The notes under the pieces: generated by a model
Databases searched by the model: none
The model's input: only the letters and a program-made list of their open reading frames with translations
What the model was told of the DNA's origin: nothing
Shown here: piece by piece, positions 44,329 to 56,578 of the stretch
How positions within the stretch are numbered: the first letter of the stretch is position 1
Layout: each line of letters starts with the position of its first letter
Position numbers and translations under genes: made by a program
Assembly: GCA_022393335.1 (NCBI GenBank)
Contig: JAJEKB010020880.1
Span: forward strand, 1-64,000
Source of the DNA: Macrotrachela quadricornifera
Lineage: Eukaryota; Rotifera; Eurotatoria; Philodinida; Philodinidae
Length of the DNA: 64,000 nt
Direction of reading: 5' to 3'

Positions 44329-46391
44329 TCAACCCGATTCAGTTTTTTGAAAAATTTTTTTCGAGATGTTCAGTTTCCTGGACAAATAGCTTTTAATAAA
44401 TGCACTTAATGACCTTTTCGTTATCTTGTATCGGTCATTTATCGCTCTCTTCTTTATAGAGCTACACAATGAGTCATCTTCTGCCGCCGAACTAAATAAT
44501 CGCTCGGATCACTTTTTTGTTCTTTTCCATATTATACAAAGTACGCACGAGAAAAAGAAAGAAGTTTCCAGCTTTTTCTCCCTTATTCTTTGCCCTCTAT
44601 CGTTTTGTATATAAATATGACCGGAGTTTTGAAATAATTCACATGTCGTTTGAAAAAATGAATACAGAAAATAGCGCTAGCACACTCAGTGAAGTGAGCT
44701 CTCTGAATGACGAATGAAATAGAACCAGAATCCGATGCAGAATTCCTGGAGAATCATGGACTCATCGAAGAAGTAACTTCTATTTCAGAAGATAATACAA
44801 TCAATCATATCGATTGCTATCAGCATTTCATTACGGATGAAATTATTGACCCCATAGTCCGTGAAACTAATCGATACGCGCAGCAATACTTGCATAACGA
44901 TGAGATTAGTAGGCAGTCAATACTTCATCAATGGAAACCAACCACTAATGAAGAGATGCTGAAGTTCTTTGGAATCATTATCGAAATGGGGTTGGTGCAA
45001 ATGTCAAAACTGAAGTACTACTGGAGCAGTAGTCAGTTGTATGGTTCAGGCATCATTCAAAATGCTAAATCGAAGGAGAGATTCGAATTACTCCTCAAAT
45101 TTTGGCATTTTTCGAACAATGATAACAAAAATTCGAATCAAGATAGACTTTCCAAGTTGAAACCACTCTTGAATTTATTGCGAGCCAGATTTTCGTCAGC
45201 ATATATACCTGGTTCGTTTGTGACTATCAACGAAACTATGATACCATGGCAAGGTAAGCTTTTCTTCAAACAATATATTCCTGCAAAAATGCACAAGTGC
45301 GACGTAAAAATGTACAAGTTAGCGGCTACCAATGGATACACCTGGAATTTTGTTATCTATACTGGTCAACAAGATCCTATGGCAGGTTTTGGACATGCTC
45401 AAACAGTCGTGATGAATCTATTGGATGGTCTTGACGGATGTTATTGAACCGTTGTAGCTATTAACTTCTTTACCAGTATTCCTCTTGCAAAATGTTTTTT
45501 AGAACATGATACGTACCTTTTTGGGACACTGAGACGTAATCGTGCTGGATCAGACAGGGAAGTTGCTCAAAAAAATCTTGGACACGGTAAAGTTTACGGA
45601 CTTTAGAATAGAGTAGGCGTAAAACTGATCATGTTCAAAGACAAAAGAGCATCTTGATGATATCCACAAGACTGTCGGATTCAGTAACTGTGATAGACAC
45701 TCGAAATGTCAATAGTAAAAATGAACGGATCATGAAGCCGCAAGTTGTACTGGTTTACAATGAAGGCAGAAAAGGTACTGATTTATCTGATCAGCTATCA
45801 TCATATTACACGTGCCTCAGGCGATCAATAAAGTGGTACCGAAAGGTAGCATTGGAATTAGTTTTTGGGACAGCACTGGTGAATAGTTATTTGATATACA
45901 AGGAAAACTACGCAGCAAGTAACGTGATCGTTCTACAATTTCGTGAAAGTCTTGTTCGATCTTTACTGCTTGGTATGCCATTCGAGAAGCTGAAGCCGAG
46001 TGTGAGACAGAAACCAACTGGTCAAGTGAAGCGTAAGTTCGCTGATCACAAATTAGTGGAAAAAGAAGGATGTGGACGCGATGCTCGAAAGCGTTGTGCT
46101 GGCTGCTATGAAAAAATACGGCAACAACAATCAAGAGAAATAAGCAATGCAGCAACAAAGAAAATAAAAACTTTCTGTCCTGACTGTGATACTTTTTTTT
46201 TGTCTTGATTACTTCAATGAAAAACATCATCCTATGTAATAAATAGTTCTAACAACAGCGAGAACGATTAGATGCCACACTATATGCAGCCTTCCACTCG
46301 AAAACAAAGGAAAATAAACTTTTTTCTATTAAATTGGCTCTTAAGACCTACCGGGTCCCATCGGTGGGACCCGTCGCAACGAATGGGTTGA
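44329..46391 (+). mobile_element. piggyBac-family transposon, copy 2 (both ends present)
   Basis: Left end CCCGATTCAG after TCAA (44329-44332); right end, read inward, CCCATTCGTTGCGACGGGTC before TTGA (46388-46391). TCAA and TTGA are each one change from TTAA. The interior is highly similar and colinear to copy 1 (1-2060), including the TATATAAA box near 44607. Confidence 0.85.
44643..46239 (+). pseudogene. piggyBac transposase, decayed (copy 2)
   Basis: Same family and layout as the copy at 240-1912. A 76-bp deletion relative to copy 1 just after SSLNDE shifts the frame at about 44712. A TGA at 45445-45447 stands where copy 1 has CGA, a TAG at about 45602-45604 where copy 1 has CAG, and a frameshift lies near 45645. 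The last frame covers DLSDQLSSYYTCLRR to the Cys-rich end (CAGCYEK, CPDC), with an extra T in the T-run near 46195 shifting the final residues. The lesions differ in position from those of copy 1. Confidence 0.85.
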
Positions 46392-46567
46392 GAATTCTTT
46401 AACATTGGAAGATTTATCGTTTAAATAAGAAAATAAACTTTTGGCAAATATCAATAAAATCTTGAACATAAACGTTTATATATATTGGCTTGTTAAGAAA
46501 TTTTTGTCGTTTTTTTCGTATTTTCCCAGAACAGTTCAGAAAGTTCTGGAAATTTCCATATTAAGGG

Positions 46568-46575
46568 TATATAAA
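46568..46575 (+). promoter_or_regulatory. TATA box of the mariner transposase
   Basis: TATATAAA 36 nt before the start codon, inside the element. Confidence 0.55.
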
Positions 46576-46610
46576 GGCGGTGTAACTATCTCTCGAACCA
46601 CAATAAAACT

Positions 46611-47654
46611 ATGGATAAACACGCTGATAGCGAACTAGAATTGCATATATCTCGTAGAGAGCTTCGACTTCTTTTGCTTCACGAATTTCGTCTGGGTCAC
46701 AAAACAGGAGAAGCAACAAGTAACATATGCCATACGATGGGAACGAATGCACTCTCCATTCGTACAACGCAACGTTGGTTCAATCAGTTCAACAACAGTA
46801 ACTTTGAACTCGATGATTTACCTCATACTGGAAGACCACTCGAGGTGGATATCGATCGCTTAAAGGAACTTATCGAAAATGATCCTAGATTAACTACACG
46901 TTGTTTAGCAGAGCACCTTGGGTGCTCTCATGTTACAGTGGCAACACATCTGCACGAATTAGGCAAAACGTGCAAATATGGAGTTTGGATACCATATGAT
47001 TTGTCACCGCATCAGCTCCAACACAGAGTTGATGCTTGTATGGAACTAATGACATCTCACGGCAACTACCAATGGCTTAATAATCTTATTACTGGCGATG
47101 AAAAGTGGGTGTTATATGTTAACCATACACGTAAGCGGCAGTGGCTGGCAGCTGGACAAAAAGGTGTAGCAACACCCAAACATGACTCTAACCAAAAGAA
47201 GATTATGCTGAGCGTTTGGTGGGGAGTAAGAGGAATTATTCACTGGGAACTTCTTCCACCTAATCGCACTATCACTGCTGACTTCTATTGCCAGCAATTA
47301 GACCGAGTTGCAGCCAAACTTCAGGGAAAACAGGATAAAATTTATTTTTTGCATGACAATGGCAGACCTCATGTTGCAAAATTAACTCGTGAAAAATTAT
47401 TGGAGCTTGGATGGATTACGGTTCCACATCCACCTTATTCTCCAGACTTGGCTCCTACAGACTACCACTTGTTCCGTTCTCTTTCTAACTATCTGAAGGA
47501 GAAAAAGTTCGACGACGAATACGATCTAGAAATGGGACTTCTCGACTTCTTTGACCAAAAATCGCAGGACTTTTACGAAAGTGGGATCCTTTCTCTACCA
47601 GAGCGTTGGCGACAAGTCATAGATAGTGATGGAGCATATATCGTTAAAAGCTAG
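46611..47654 (+). CDS. Mariner transposase (DD34D)
   Basis: 347 residues, the usual mariner length. An N-terminal paired HTH DNA-binding region (about residues 10-110; REL RLLLLHEFRLGH, then TTQRWFNQFNNSNFEL and LAEHLGCSHVTVATHLHELGK) is followed by the WIPYDLSPHQ linker. The catalytic triad is complete: TGDEKWVLY, then HDNGRPH, then YSPDLAPTDYHLF, the mariner signature with 34 residues between the last two Asp. It cuts and pastes the element at TA. No stop or frameshift. Perfect TIRs, target duplication and an upstream TATA box suggest a recent, possibly active insertion. Confidence 0.95.
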   Translation: MDKHADSELELHISRRELRLLLLHEFRLGHKTGEATSNICHTMGTNALSIRTTQRWFNQFNNSNFELDDLPHTGRPLEVDIDRLKELIENDPRLTTRCLAEHLGCSHVTVATHLHELGKTCKYGVWIPYDLSPHQLQHRVDACMELMTSHGNYQWLNNLITGDEKWVLYVNHTRKRQWLAAGQKGVATPKHDSNQKKIMLSVWWGVRGIIHWELLPPNRTITADFYCQQLDRVAAKLQGKQDKIYFLHDNGRPHVAKLTREKLLELGWITVPHPPYSPDLAPTDYHLFRSLSNYLKEKKFDDEYDLEMGLLDFFDQKSQDFYESGILSLPERWRQVIDSDGAYIVKS

Positions 47655-47728
47655 TTGTATTCTTTGTATTGAAAAAATAAAAATAAATTTAGCAAAAAAA
47701 ACGACAAAAATTTCTTAACAAGCCAATA

Positions 47729-48149
47729 TATTTTGTCTTTTTAAAATAACATATTGAATAATCGAGAATTGTTATACAAAGCGTATTAATTTGCCTCATC
47801 TGTTAGTTAAATTTTATACAAAATCAGTTATCGTCGAAATTTTGTTATTATGTTAGCAGTTGAATAGTGATCAACTAGCATAGAAAAATAGAGCTTCGTT
47901 TTCTCTATCATCTCATATAGAAAGAAAAGTTCAATAAGCCAACTATAAGAAATTAAGATAAATGGGCAACTACTTTTGGTATGCCCTAAGTAAATTTTAA
48001 AAAAAGATTAAAATTTGTGTTGATCTATATTCTGGTTCCCTCTTGCTACTCTTGAACTTTGTGCATGTTTATTTTGATAAAATACTTCAATTAATACGAA
48101 AATCCTGTTAAAAGTATTTAATTTGAGATAATACTAACACTTTTGACGT
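47729..48149. other. Intergenic with small dispersed repeat
   Basis: 47865-48000 is similar in inverted orientation to 29345-29490. Otherwise empty. Confidence 0.4.
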
Positions 48150-48420
48150 TACGATAGCCCTGTAAGAGCGGTACGAAGACCCTGCAAAAAACAATACGAA
48201 GGTCCTCTAAAATTGATACGTACACTTTGTCAATACGATACGAAAGCCCTGTATATTTGTGATACGAAACCCCTGTCAAAACTGATACAAAAACCCTGTA
48301 AAATCGATACGAAAGTGCAGTAAGTTTTGATTACGAAAGCCCTGCCAAAAAGACGGTACGAAAGCCCAGTAAAACGTAAAAAAAAGCTGGGTTTTCGTAA
48401 CCGACCGATACGAGTTGATA
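48150..48420. repeat. Degenerate tandem repeat 1 (~35-bp unit)
   Basis: Units of the type GATACGAAAGCCCTGTAAAA recur about seven times with point changes. Confidence 0.75.
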
Positions 48421-48439
48421 CTTTCTCGCCAGCAAAACA

Positions 48440-49060
48440 AAACGGTGAATGAGTAGTGAACAAAAAGGTTCCGTAAGTTTTTAACGCATATTTAAGGGTA
48501 CTGTAGGTAACTTTTCGAGGACTATTCCAGTGTATCATTAGTAACTTTTTGAGGGCTATCTCAATGTGTCATTAGCAACTTTTGAAGGGCCATCTTACGA
48601 TACTACGGATAACTTTTGAGGGCTATCTCAACCTGCCATTAGTAACTTTTTAAGGGCCATCTTAGGAGACTATGGGTAACTTTTTGAGGGCTATCTCAGC
48701 GTGCTATTAGTCACATTTTAAGGGCTATCTTGAGGTACTATAAGTAAATTTCTGTGGGTTATGTTACAGCACTATAAGCCACTTTTTGAGGCCTATCTTG
48801 GAGTACTTTAGGTAACTTTTTGAGCGCTATCGCAGTGTACCATTGGTGACTTTCTGAAGGCTATCTCGTATTACTGTGAGTAACTTTTCGACGACTATCT
48901 TGAGTCCTATTAGTAATTTTTTAACGGCTAGCTCAGGAGTAATACGTGCAACTTTTTGAAAACTATCAGACAGTACGTCTCGTAACAACTTAAGACGGTT
49001 TCGTTGCGGAATCGATAACTTTTAAAGTCTGTATTTGGTTGCTATCTCTACCTTCCTATG
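48440..49060. repeat. Degenerate tandem repeat 2 (~58-bp unit)
   Basis: Units of the type GTAACTTTTTGAGGGCTATC, then TCAGTGTACCATTA, recur about nine or ten times with substitutions. Confidence 0.75.
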
Positions 49061-49119
49061 AGCTAACTAAGCATACTTCATACAAGGCTTATTTGAGCTA
49101 GCAGACTGTAAAAAAAAAT

Positions 49120-50950
49120 TGGTGTTTCATCGAATTTTAAAGATTTGGTACTGTGTTATGAGACAATTTTAAGTGTTGTGCCATGAAAATTGTTTGGGAG
49201 TTTTCATATAGGACCTTTCTAAGTGCTAAAAACTGAAGAGTTTTGAAGTTTTACTATGAAACTGTTTAGAAGTTCTATGCACCATTTACTGAAGTTTTCC
49301 TAATTTTACATCCTTTTCTCAAAACCGTAGACAGTTTCATAAAACAACTAAAAGCACCGTATAGCTTACACGAATCAATCGAAAGCTTCGTAAAATATTA
49401 TAAGGTTCAACATAAATTAAGCGAAATTGTTCATAGTTTCGTAAATGATATAATGGTTCGGTACATCCTTTACGAATTCATGAAAAACTCTACAAGTGTT
49501 GCAAAGGTTCCGCCCATATTCTACGAAACCATAATAGTTTAGCATAAACGGTGCGGTACCATTCAAAAATATACGGAACTACTCATGGTTTGGCGCAGTT
49601 TATGCCAAACCTTTAACCACTACACGAAACCACAGGTAGTTTGGCATAAATTCTACGAAGCCTTGGGTTATTTCACGAATCCATCGATAGTGTGGTACAT
49701 ATTCCGTCGAACCTTGAGTGGCTACACGAAACCATTGATGGTTTCACAGAAACTTTACGGTACCATTTAGAGATATAGGAAGTTGCTTATCGTTTGGCAT
49801 AAACTATGCCGAACCTTTAACTACTATGTGGAACCATTGATGGTTTCATGTAAGTTTTGCCAAACTTTGTGCAACTGTACGAAACTCATGGCAGTTTCGC
49901 AATAATTTTTCCAAACCTCAAGAAACTGCACGAAACTAACGGCCGTTTTGCAAAAGCTATACCGAACCATTGTCAAGTACACGAAACTAAATATCGTTCC
50001 GTGTGATCAAGACGAAACCTTCGTGTGAAGTACCCCATTCTAGAAGGTTTTGTGTTACAAGTACGAAACCATTTATTAATGAAAAGCACTATGAGTCGTT
50101 CGGTAAAGAGTACAGAACCAATACCACACATCACGAAGCTAAATAATGTTTGGTATTACGCGTGCGAATCCTGTGTTGTTCTACTAAACTGTGAATGCTT
50201 TTGTATAATTTGCGCTATACCTTCATGGGTTTAGTGGAAACTATGATTCGTTTCGTGTAGATAAACAAAACCTTCATATGAACAATCGAAGGATAGAAGG
50301 TTTCGCATAACAAATACTGAACCCTCAGAAACGTAAATAGATTGTCATCGGCTTAGAAGATGATATACTGAACCATCACAAGTTCAGTAATAAACTTGCT
50401 AAGCTTTCAATGAATTTTCGAAGCTTTTAAAGATTCACGCAAGTTATACGAAACTGAAAGACGATCAGTATCAAATCTACTGAACCTTCAATAAGTATCT
50501 GAACACCTCGGGGTTTCGGATGAATCCTACTGAGCTTCCCAGGATTCGAGTACTTCGCACTAAACTTTCAATGTTTATATTAAACCATGCTTGGTTTGGG
50601 TGAACGTGTTCTGAACTTTTTAAAAACTTACGAACCCTCAGTGGTATCGTGCAAAATAGCCTGAACCATCGGAAGTCCTACGAAACTAGGAATAGTTTGG
50701 TAGAAAATACACTAAACTCACTGTGAGACTACGAAACCGCTGATGGTTCTGTGGACATGGCACAGAACTATGAATAGTTTCGCATACCATATAGAAAACC
50801 TTTAGATGGTTTTTTTTGCCGACTGCGAAACCTTCTCTACCCTACTGAGCCTAAAATAGTTCAGTAAATCAAGCACGAAACCTTTTTCAACTTTCCGAAC
50901 TTAAAAACGTTCGGTGAAAGCATAGAAAACCTTCTGACTTCGGTAAAACA
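49120..50950. repeat. Degenerate tandem repeat 3 (CGAAACC units)
   Basis: About 1.8 kb of short units alternating ACGAAACC or ACTGAACC with ATAGTTTGG or GATGGTTTC words, spaced roughly 30-40 bp. No ORF of protein character. Confidence 0.75.
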
Positions 50951-51387
50951 CCAACTCTTTTTAGAGTATACTTTAAGAGCGATGCGTATGTAAAAATTGT
51001 ATGCAGTCAAGTTTATCTAAATATATGCTTTATATAGACAATGTCTTCAGTTGTATCAATTGTTTAAGAGTTAGGGAATGTGTTTAAAAGTATTTGATAA
51101 TATTGCGATTCAGTGGAGTAGATATGTATATATACATGCATTTGTAGATGAAAGATTAATATGTCACATAACATTGTAATCTCTTTGCCGGAGATGTTTT
51201 AAATACTAATGTATACTTTATAGTTTTCCAAAATATGCAGATCACGACTACTATAACGTGCATATCTTCTTCTATTCATGGCATGACAACCTACAAGATT
51301 TCATTATTAATTTTGATATTTATAGAAAAAGAAAACTCATTCGCGCGTATATAGTTCGTCTGTCATATTATTGTTTGAACAACTATT
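50951..51387. other. Intergenic, nothing recognised
   Basis: AT-rich upstream region of the GPCR pseudogene. No clear promoter. Confidence 0.35.
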
Positions 51388-52375
51388 ATGTCGACGACCA
51401 CCGTCAGCAGTAAAGTTGTTAATCTTTAACTAGCCTCGCGAATCATCCTAGCTTATGAAGGGCTAGTTCTCATTGCTTTCGGTACAATTGTTAATGTAAT
51501 GAACATCTTGGTGTTTACTCGTCTAAAAGCATTATGCAAAATGCCAAATTCAATTTTCTTGTTTGCATCCTTTACTGTCAGTTTAGTGCAATTGTGGACA
51601 GCCTGTTTTTCTCGTGCTATGGTTAATCTTACTGGTATCGATCAACTCGCTCTCCCATCATTATATTGTCAAGCTAGATGGTTGTTTGGACGTATAAGTT
51701 CAAACACTACTATGGCAAGTATCTGCTTGTCGAGTATTGATCGTTATGCCGCCACATCACGCAATGTGTGCTATCGTCAGGTACTCACCATTCAACGAGC
51801 TAGTCTCACGATGGCCGTCATCGCTTTCATTTATTCAATTCCATTCATTCCAGATGCTTTTTACTATATAGGGTCATCATTTAAAACACCTGGAGAGCCT
51901 TATGAGTATCGACAGTTTATCACCTATTTCAATACAGTCGTGACGAATAATCTCCCTTTTCTTGTTCTCCTCCTATTTATTACACTGGCTTGGCGCAATA
52001 TTCAATCGGTGCGATTTGTCCAACGCACTCGGCTCGAGTCACACGTCAGTCGAATGATGTTTGCCGAAGTCGGAATGGTATGCTTCACTTCATTTCCTAA
52101 TATTGTTTCAAACATTTATACACTGAGTACACAGTCGATGAAAAAATTTCTATTAAGAGCTGGACAAGACAGTCTGTGGTCAAATGTATTTAATGCTATC
52201 AACATCTTAGCATATACTTCATCATTTTTGTTTCTTTCTTGCTGTATCGTCTATTTACAGACAGAATGTTTGAACATTTCTATGTTGTAGAAAACAGTAT
52301 CGTATCCGAACACAAGAATATGCACTTAATACTACTACAGTCAACCACACCATCGTTGTTGCTTCGCGTTATTGA
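51388..52375 (+). pseudogene. Rhodopsin-like seven-transmembrane receptor, decayed
   Basis: Reads MSTTTVSSKVVNL from the ATG at 51388, a TAA at 51427-51429, then TM1 (IILAYEGLVLIAFGTIVNVMNILVF) and the rest of the receptor: SIFLFASFTVSLVQLW (TM2), CQARWLFGRISSNTTMASICLSSIDRYAAT (TM3 with an IDRY form of the DRY motif), IAFIYSIPFIPDAFYY (TM4), NNLPFLVLLLFITLAW (TM5), then TM6 and TM7. A frameshift near 52255 and an in-frame TGA just after it cut off the C-tail (CRKQYRIRTQEYALNTTT), which ends with TGA at 52373-52375. Ligand unknown. Such class A-like receptors are expanded in bdelloids. A shorter product from the ATG at 51499 would lack most of TM1. Confidence 0.8.
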
Positions 52376-52852
52376 TTTGATAGCTTTGTGAGTAGTGCTG
52401 CTTGGGTTTACTATCTATTAACTATATCTTAATTTTCAAATGTTGTCACTACTAACTTATATCTTTTTCTGTTGCCCATCGTAATATTAATTTCACTATT
52501 GTTTGTCTGATAAAAAAAACCACAGACGATTGCGTTCTATATGTCACTTTCAGAACACTTTTTTTAAAATAATTAGTTTTTTGAACAATTGTGCAGAATA
52601 CACAACTTTTAATTTAGTCATCGTTAACCAAGCATATAAATGTTTTAATGAAGTGTGAAAAAAGGAAAACACTTTTTTTTCCTTCCACAAGGGTCTTTAT
52701 TTATGACGCTCTGAAGTGCTTACAAACGAGAAAAAAAGAAAAAGGGTAATAAGAGTAAGAATCCGAAAATGTGAGAATAAGAGAGAAGTAACAAGAAAAA
52801 AAGTAGTATCAATAAGCTGATGAACGTCAAAGAAATTAATTTACCATCTTTT
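52376..52852. other. Intergenic between GPCR pseudogene and DKNYY gene
   Basis: It contains the probable 3' end of the DKNYY gene; AATAAA on the minus strand near 52697 could be its poly(A) signal. Otherwise AT-rich. Confidence 0.4.
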
Positions 52853-53380
52853 TCATCTCCCAACAGAAAAACTGAATGAGTTCGGAGACACACCATTAAC
52901 TTTGTTACCCATTAAATACACACTCCAGTTATCCTTGCCATAGCCACCGCCAAGTGATTGAAATGAATTTGCACTTGCACCGTTGACTTTTCTATCTTGA
53001 AAATACACATTCCAACTATCTTTTCCGTATCCACCGCCAAGCGATTCAAATGAATTAGCATTTGCACCACTAATTTTTCTACCCATGGCATAAACGTTCC
53101 AGCTATCTTTACCATAGCCACCGCTGAGCGATTGAAATGAATTTGCACTTGCACCATCAACTTTTCTACCCATATAATAGACATTCCAGGAGTCTTTCGA
53201 ATAACCGCCATCTAAAATAGTTATGAACGCTCGTGACAGACGGTCCACACTGATCACATTTCGCTTCTCTTTATTGGTATCACTTGAATCATCACTTTCT
53301 TGATATTGGCCCAATAATCGACTGCTGTCAACGGTTGCTAGTAAACATACGAATACGAATAATATAGAACCGAAATTCAT
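52853..53380 (-). CDS. Secreted protein with four DKNYY-like repeats
   Basis: 175 residues. A signal peptide (MNFGSILFVFVCLLATVDS) is followed by an acidic stretch and KEKR, a possible propeptide cleavage site at about residue 40. Four tandem units of about 30 residues follow, each with the pattern GGYGKDSWNVYYMGRKV then GASANSFQSL. This is the DKNYY repeat, common in bacterial exported proteins and present in bdelloids. The repeats are very similar to each other at the protein level, so they probably arose by recent internal duplication. Single exon, no lesion. Function unknown; secretion is inferred. A bacterial origin is possible. Confidence 0.75.
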   Translation of the reverse strand: MNFGSILFVFVCLLATVDSSRLLGQYQESDDSSDTNKEKRNVISVDRLSRAFITILDGGYSKDSWNVYYMGRKVDGASANSFQSLSGGYGKDSWNVYAMGRKISGANANSFESLGGGYGKDSWNVYFQDRKVNGASANSFQSLGGGYGKDNWSVYLMGNKVNGVSPNSFSFSVGR

Positions 53381-56300
53381 GTTGACACTGAAATAGAATT
53401 CAATTTTATGATTGGTCTATTGAAATATGTAGCATAGAGATCAAGGGATCACAGCGCCAGTACAGTTAGAAGAAGGATTTTGAGAAGAACTCGATCTTTA
53501 AAGAATAATAAAAGTTAGGAAAATCCAACTGTACAGAGGGTCCTAATTGAGCAGTAACGACATTTTTGATCAAGAACTTCACTTTTTGAAATTCGGAAGC
53601 AATAAAATTTTGATTTAGTCAAACATCAATCTCTGCGCGTGAAAGTAACACAACCTTTTCACTTGTTGAAAGGTTTCAGAGTACAGATCAGCAACAAAAG
53701 CGACTAGATGAATCAAACTAGAAAATAAGATTATCAGCTCAGTCCCTATGGAGTTAAAATGCGAAACTCACAAATTTCTTACGATTTTCTGACAAGTTTT
53801 CTCGAAATCAAATCAGCGAAATCAAAGTTATAAATTGAAAACAGAGTATTTCATACATAGAAAAGCGATTTATTACACTATATCAATAAGACACACACAC
53901 CGGCTGCGTTCATGAGTTTTATGCTTTCGAGAAAATGTCCGACCGCACAGACAGATCAGTGATGATGTATGACAAGTTCCAATATTTGCTTGGTTTCCTA
54001 GAATTATTCAATTTGTAAGGTAATGAGACTGTAATCGGCTTTTTTTCCCTCAACTACAAAATATACCGAGTGGCAATTTTTACCATTTGGAGAAGGTAGC
54101 AAGGCAAAAAAGCATGCTGTAACATATTCAAAATTCGAAAAGCTACAGGACACAGTGTGTGTAAAGGCTTTTTGGCAAGTGTCGCTTGTTTTCACCTTGA
54201 ACGTAGTGGGATTTTGGTGACGATTTTTTTGGAACTATTTTTCTCGTATTCACATTTTTTGTCCTCTCATGCTTTTCTGAAAGTGAATTTTTCGAAAAAT
54301 TGAGGTAACAAGACAAAAACGACTAAATGACTGTATTGCGAAAACTGGATCGAACTCTCGTTTAGACACAATATTTCAAAAAAAAACTAAGGACATTCTT
54401 CAAGCGAGGAAAAGTGAACTTTTCCTGCGCGGATCACACCATTTTCGTCATTTGTTCATCTTACTCATTTTATAACTACAGACGAAAATCAAATAGAAAG
54501 CTGAACTTTTTAATCAAGTTCGTTAGAGTAATCGATTTTCAATTTGAAAAATCGGCATTGAAAATTGATTGTACTATGTCTGTGCATTTCATCCACGTAT
54601 TTGGTTCAGGTTGGCTGATAAAAAGTAATAGTAGATTATGACTTAACTTTTCAAAAACAAGTATTGTAGAAATCTCAAAAGGGTAATGGGTGCTTCCATT
54701 TGATTCTGAATCACTATTGAATCAATAGAATCGAAATTGAATTTTTTCCAAAAAGGTCGTAGAAGTTAACAAACACGATCCATACTGGATTCCACGAGCA
54801 TTCGTATCACAGTGAAGAGCCATGTACGACGTTAGCTAGCTTTATTTTCATTTTTCCTCACTGGTAATTGAAGTAATCTCGAGCACTTTCAAATCACTGG
54901 GCCATCCTGTGTCTAATTCCTTCACATTTCTTCGTAAACGAACGTGGTTACGATATTTTCTTTTAGTCAATCAGACGTTTTTATTGACCTTTTCAAAATA
55001 AATCTTGATTGATTGTATTAAAAATAAAACAAAAATTTGTCTCTTGGGTTGAGAGAAAACTCAGAGTAGTCTAATTGTTAGTGCACATAGCCATGAAAAG
55101 AATTGATTGGGAACGATAAAAAAAAAGAATAATCTGCGTTTCTGACAAAGAAAGATCATGTTGTAATTCTATCTAGTATTTATGGATTGAAGAGAACATA
55201 AATCGTATCGAAACAACATTATTGGAATGAGGAATCGACTATTTTGCCTCGATAATTTCAAAGAAGAATTTTTTTTTTCAAAATGTCTAAAAAATCATTT
55301 GTTCGGAATGTTTCATATTGTAAAGTTGAGTGAATACGAAGAGCCGGTCAATTCATAATTAATTTTGCATAAATGAACAAATTTAGCCTGTATTCGAAAT
55401 CAACTATTCCCCCTAGAGAAATTCGGTGAAGCATCATATCCTCTAAGATTGAATTTCTTGCTCCTTGTCTTTCTACAATAGAACTTACCTTAACACTGGT
55501 CTTCTTCAATCGTTTCTACTTGTTGCATCAAAAATTTACAAACCGAGGAGCGACACTTCAATCACTTATTTTTTCTTACACCAATTTGCTTTACATGAAT
55601 TGCATGAATTGTCCCATTATTTTCTTGTATAAATACAATTTTACTTCAAGCTCTTATTTCTTATTTATTTATTTTGGTAGAATGAATGATTAACGATACT
55701 CACAGTCGTTTATTCAATGTTGCACTTCATGGTGCTTGAAAGCATACAAATTAGAACATCGACATGATGAATGATGAATAAGAGAGGATGAATGGCGTCT
55801 TTAATAACCGATGAGTAAGCATGTACTACAGGCAACGGCTCCACAGTATATTTTTCTTTAGTCTTTAGTTCTCATTTTCCTCCCTAGATGTGATATCTTC
55901 CTTTCTTCGATATGATATAGTCTTCGATCGGATATCATCATCACCTCTTCTTTCGTATTCATCTTTTCTTTATAACCCTCGACGCATGTGATCGTATATG
56001 TACATGCGTCTTTTCCTTTTCTCTTCGGTCTGTTATGTAGTTAGATGTGTGTGTATGTATGTGCCATGATGAAAATAAAAGAAAGAAGCATTCATCACAA
56101 AAACCCTTCGCTAACAATTTGATATTCATAGAATGCGGTTTTTCTGAACTCAATTAGGGAAAATTACCGATTTCAAATTGTTACCTTCACTAGCAAGCTT
56201 TCAAAGAAAACGTTATAACCATCATATTGTATGGTTAGCTGTTTTTTTTTGTAATATAATACATTTTTCTAAATATTGCACGGATGTTTTCTATCAATAT

Positions 56301-56578
56301 CGAACACTATTAATTACTAATGCATAACTGTTTATCATCGATTCCCTTATTTCAGTATTCATAATCTTCAACATTAGTAAGATTATTGAAATGATTGCTG
56401 TTTCAATGATAATTATTGTCCAATATTAAATTTCTCTTAATTCACTAAATACATCAATATCATCAGATGAAAATAAACGTATAGAAATCGAATTAAATGT
56501 CTATCATTCAATCTATGCTTTCGCATTTTATTTCGATTCATCAATTTAATTTCTGTAATTTTTTTCTTTTATATTTGA
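53381..56578. other. Long intergenic region, nothing recognised
   Basis: 3.2 kb with only short frames lacking protein character (for example 54414-54641). A short CA run at about 53891-53899 and TG runs near 56045. No repeat pair was identified by eye. Confidence 0.35.

Larger units (their letters stand above)
46495..47726 (+). mobile_element. Mariner transposon, apparently intact
   Basis: 32-bp perfect terminal inverted repeats starting TTGGCTTGTTAAGAAATTTT at 46495-46526 and 47695-47726, flanked by TA (46493-46494 and 47727-47728). Length 1232 bp, normal for mariner. A single uninterrupted transposase ORF is inside. Confidence 0.93.

Noticed and set aside
49120..50950. Many CGAAAC words suggesting more hammerhead ribozymes
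   Set aside because: CGAAAC occurs without a CTGATGA partner at the right spacing; it is simply the core of the tandem repeat.
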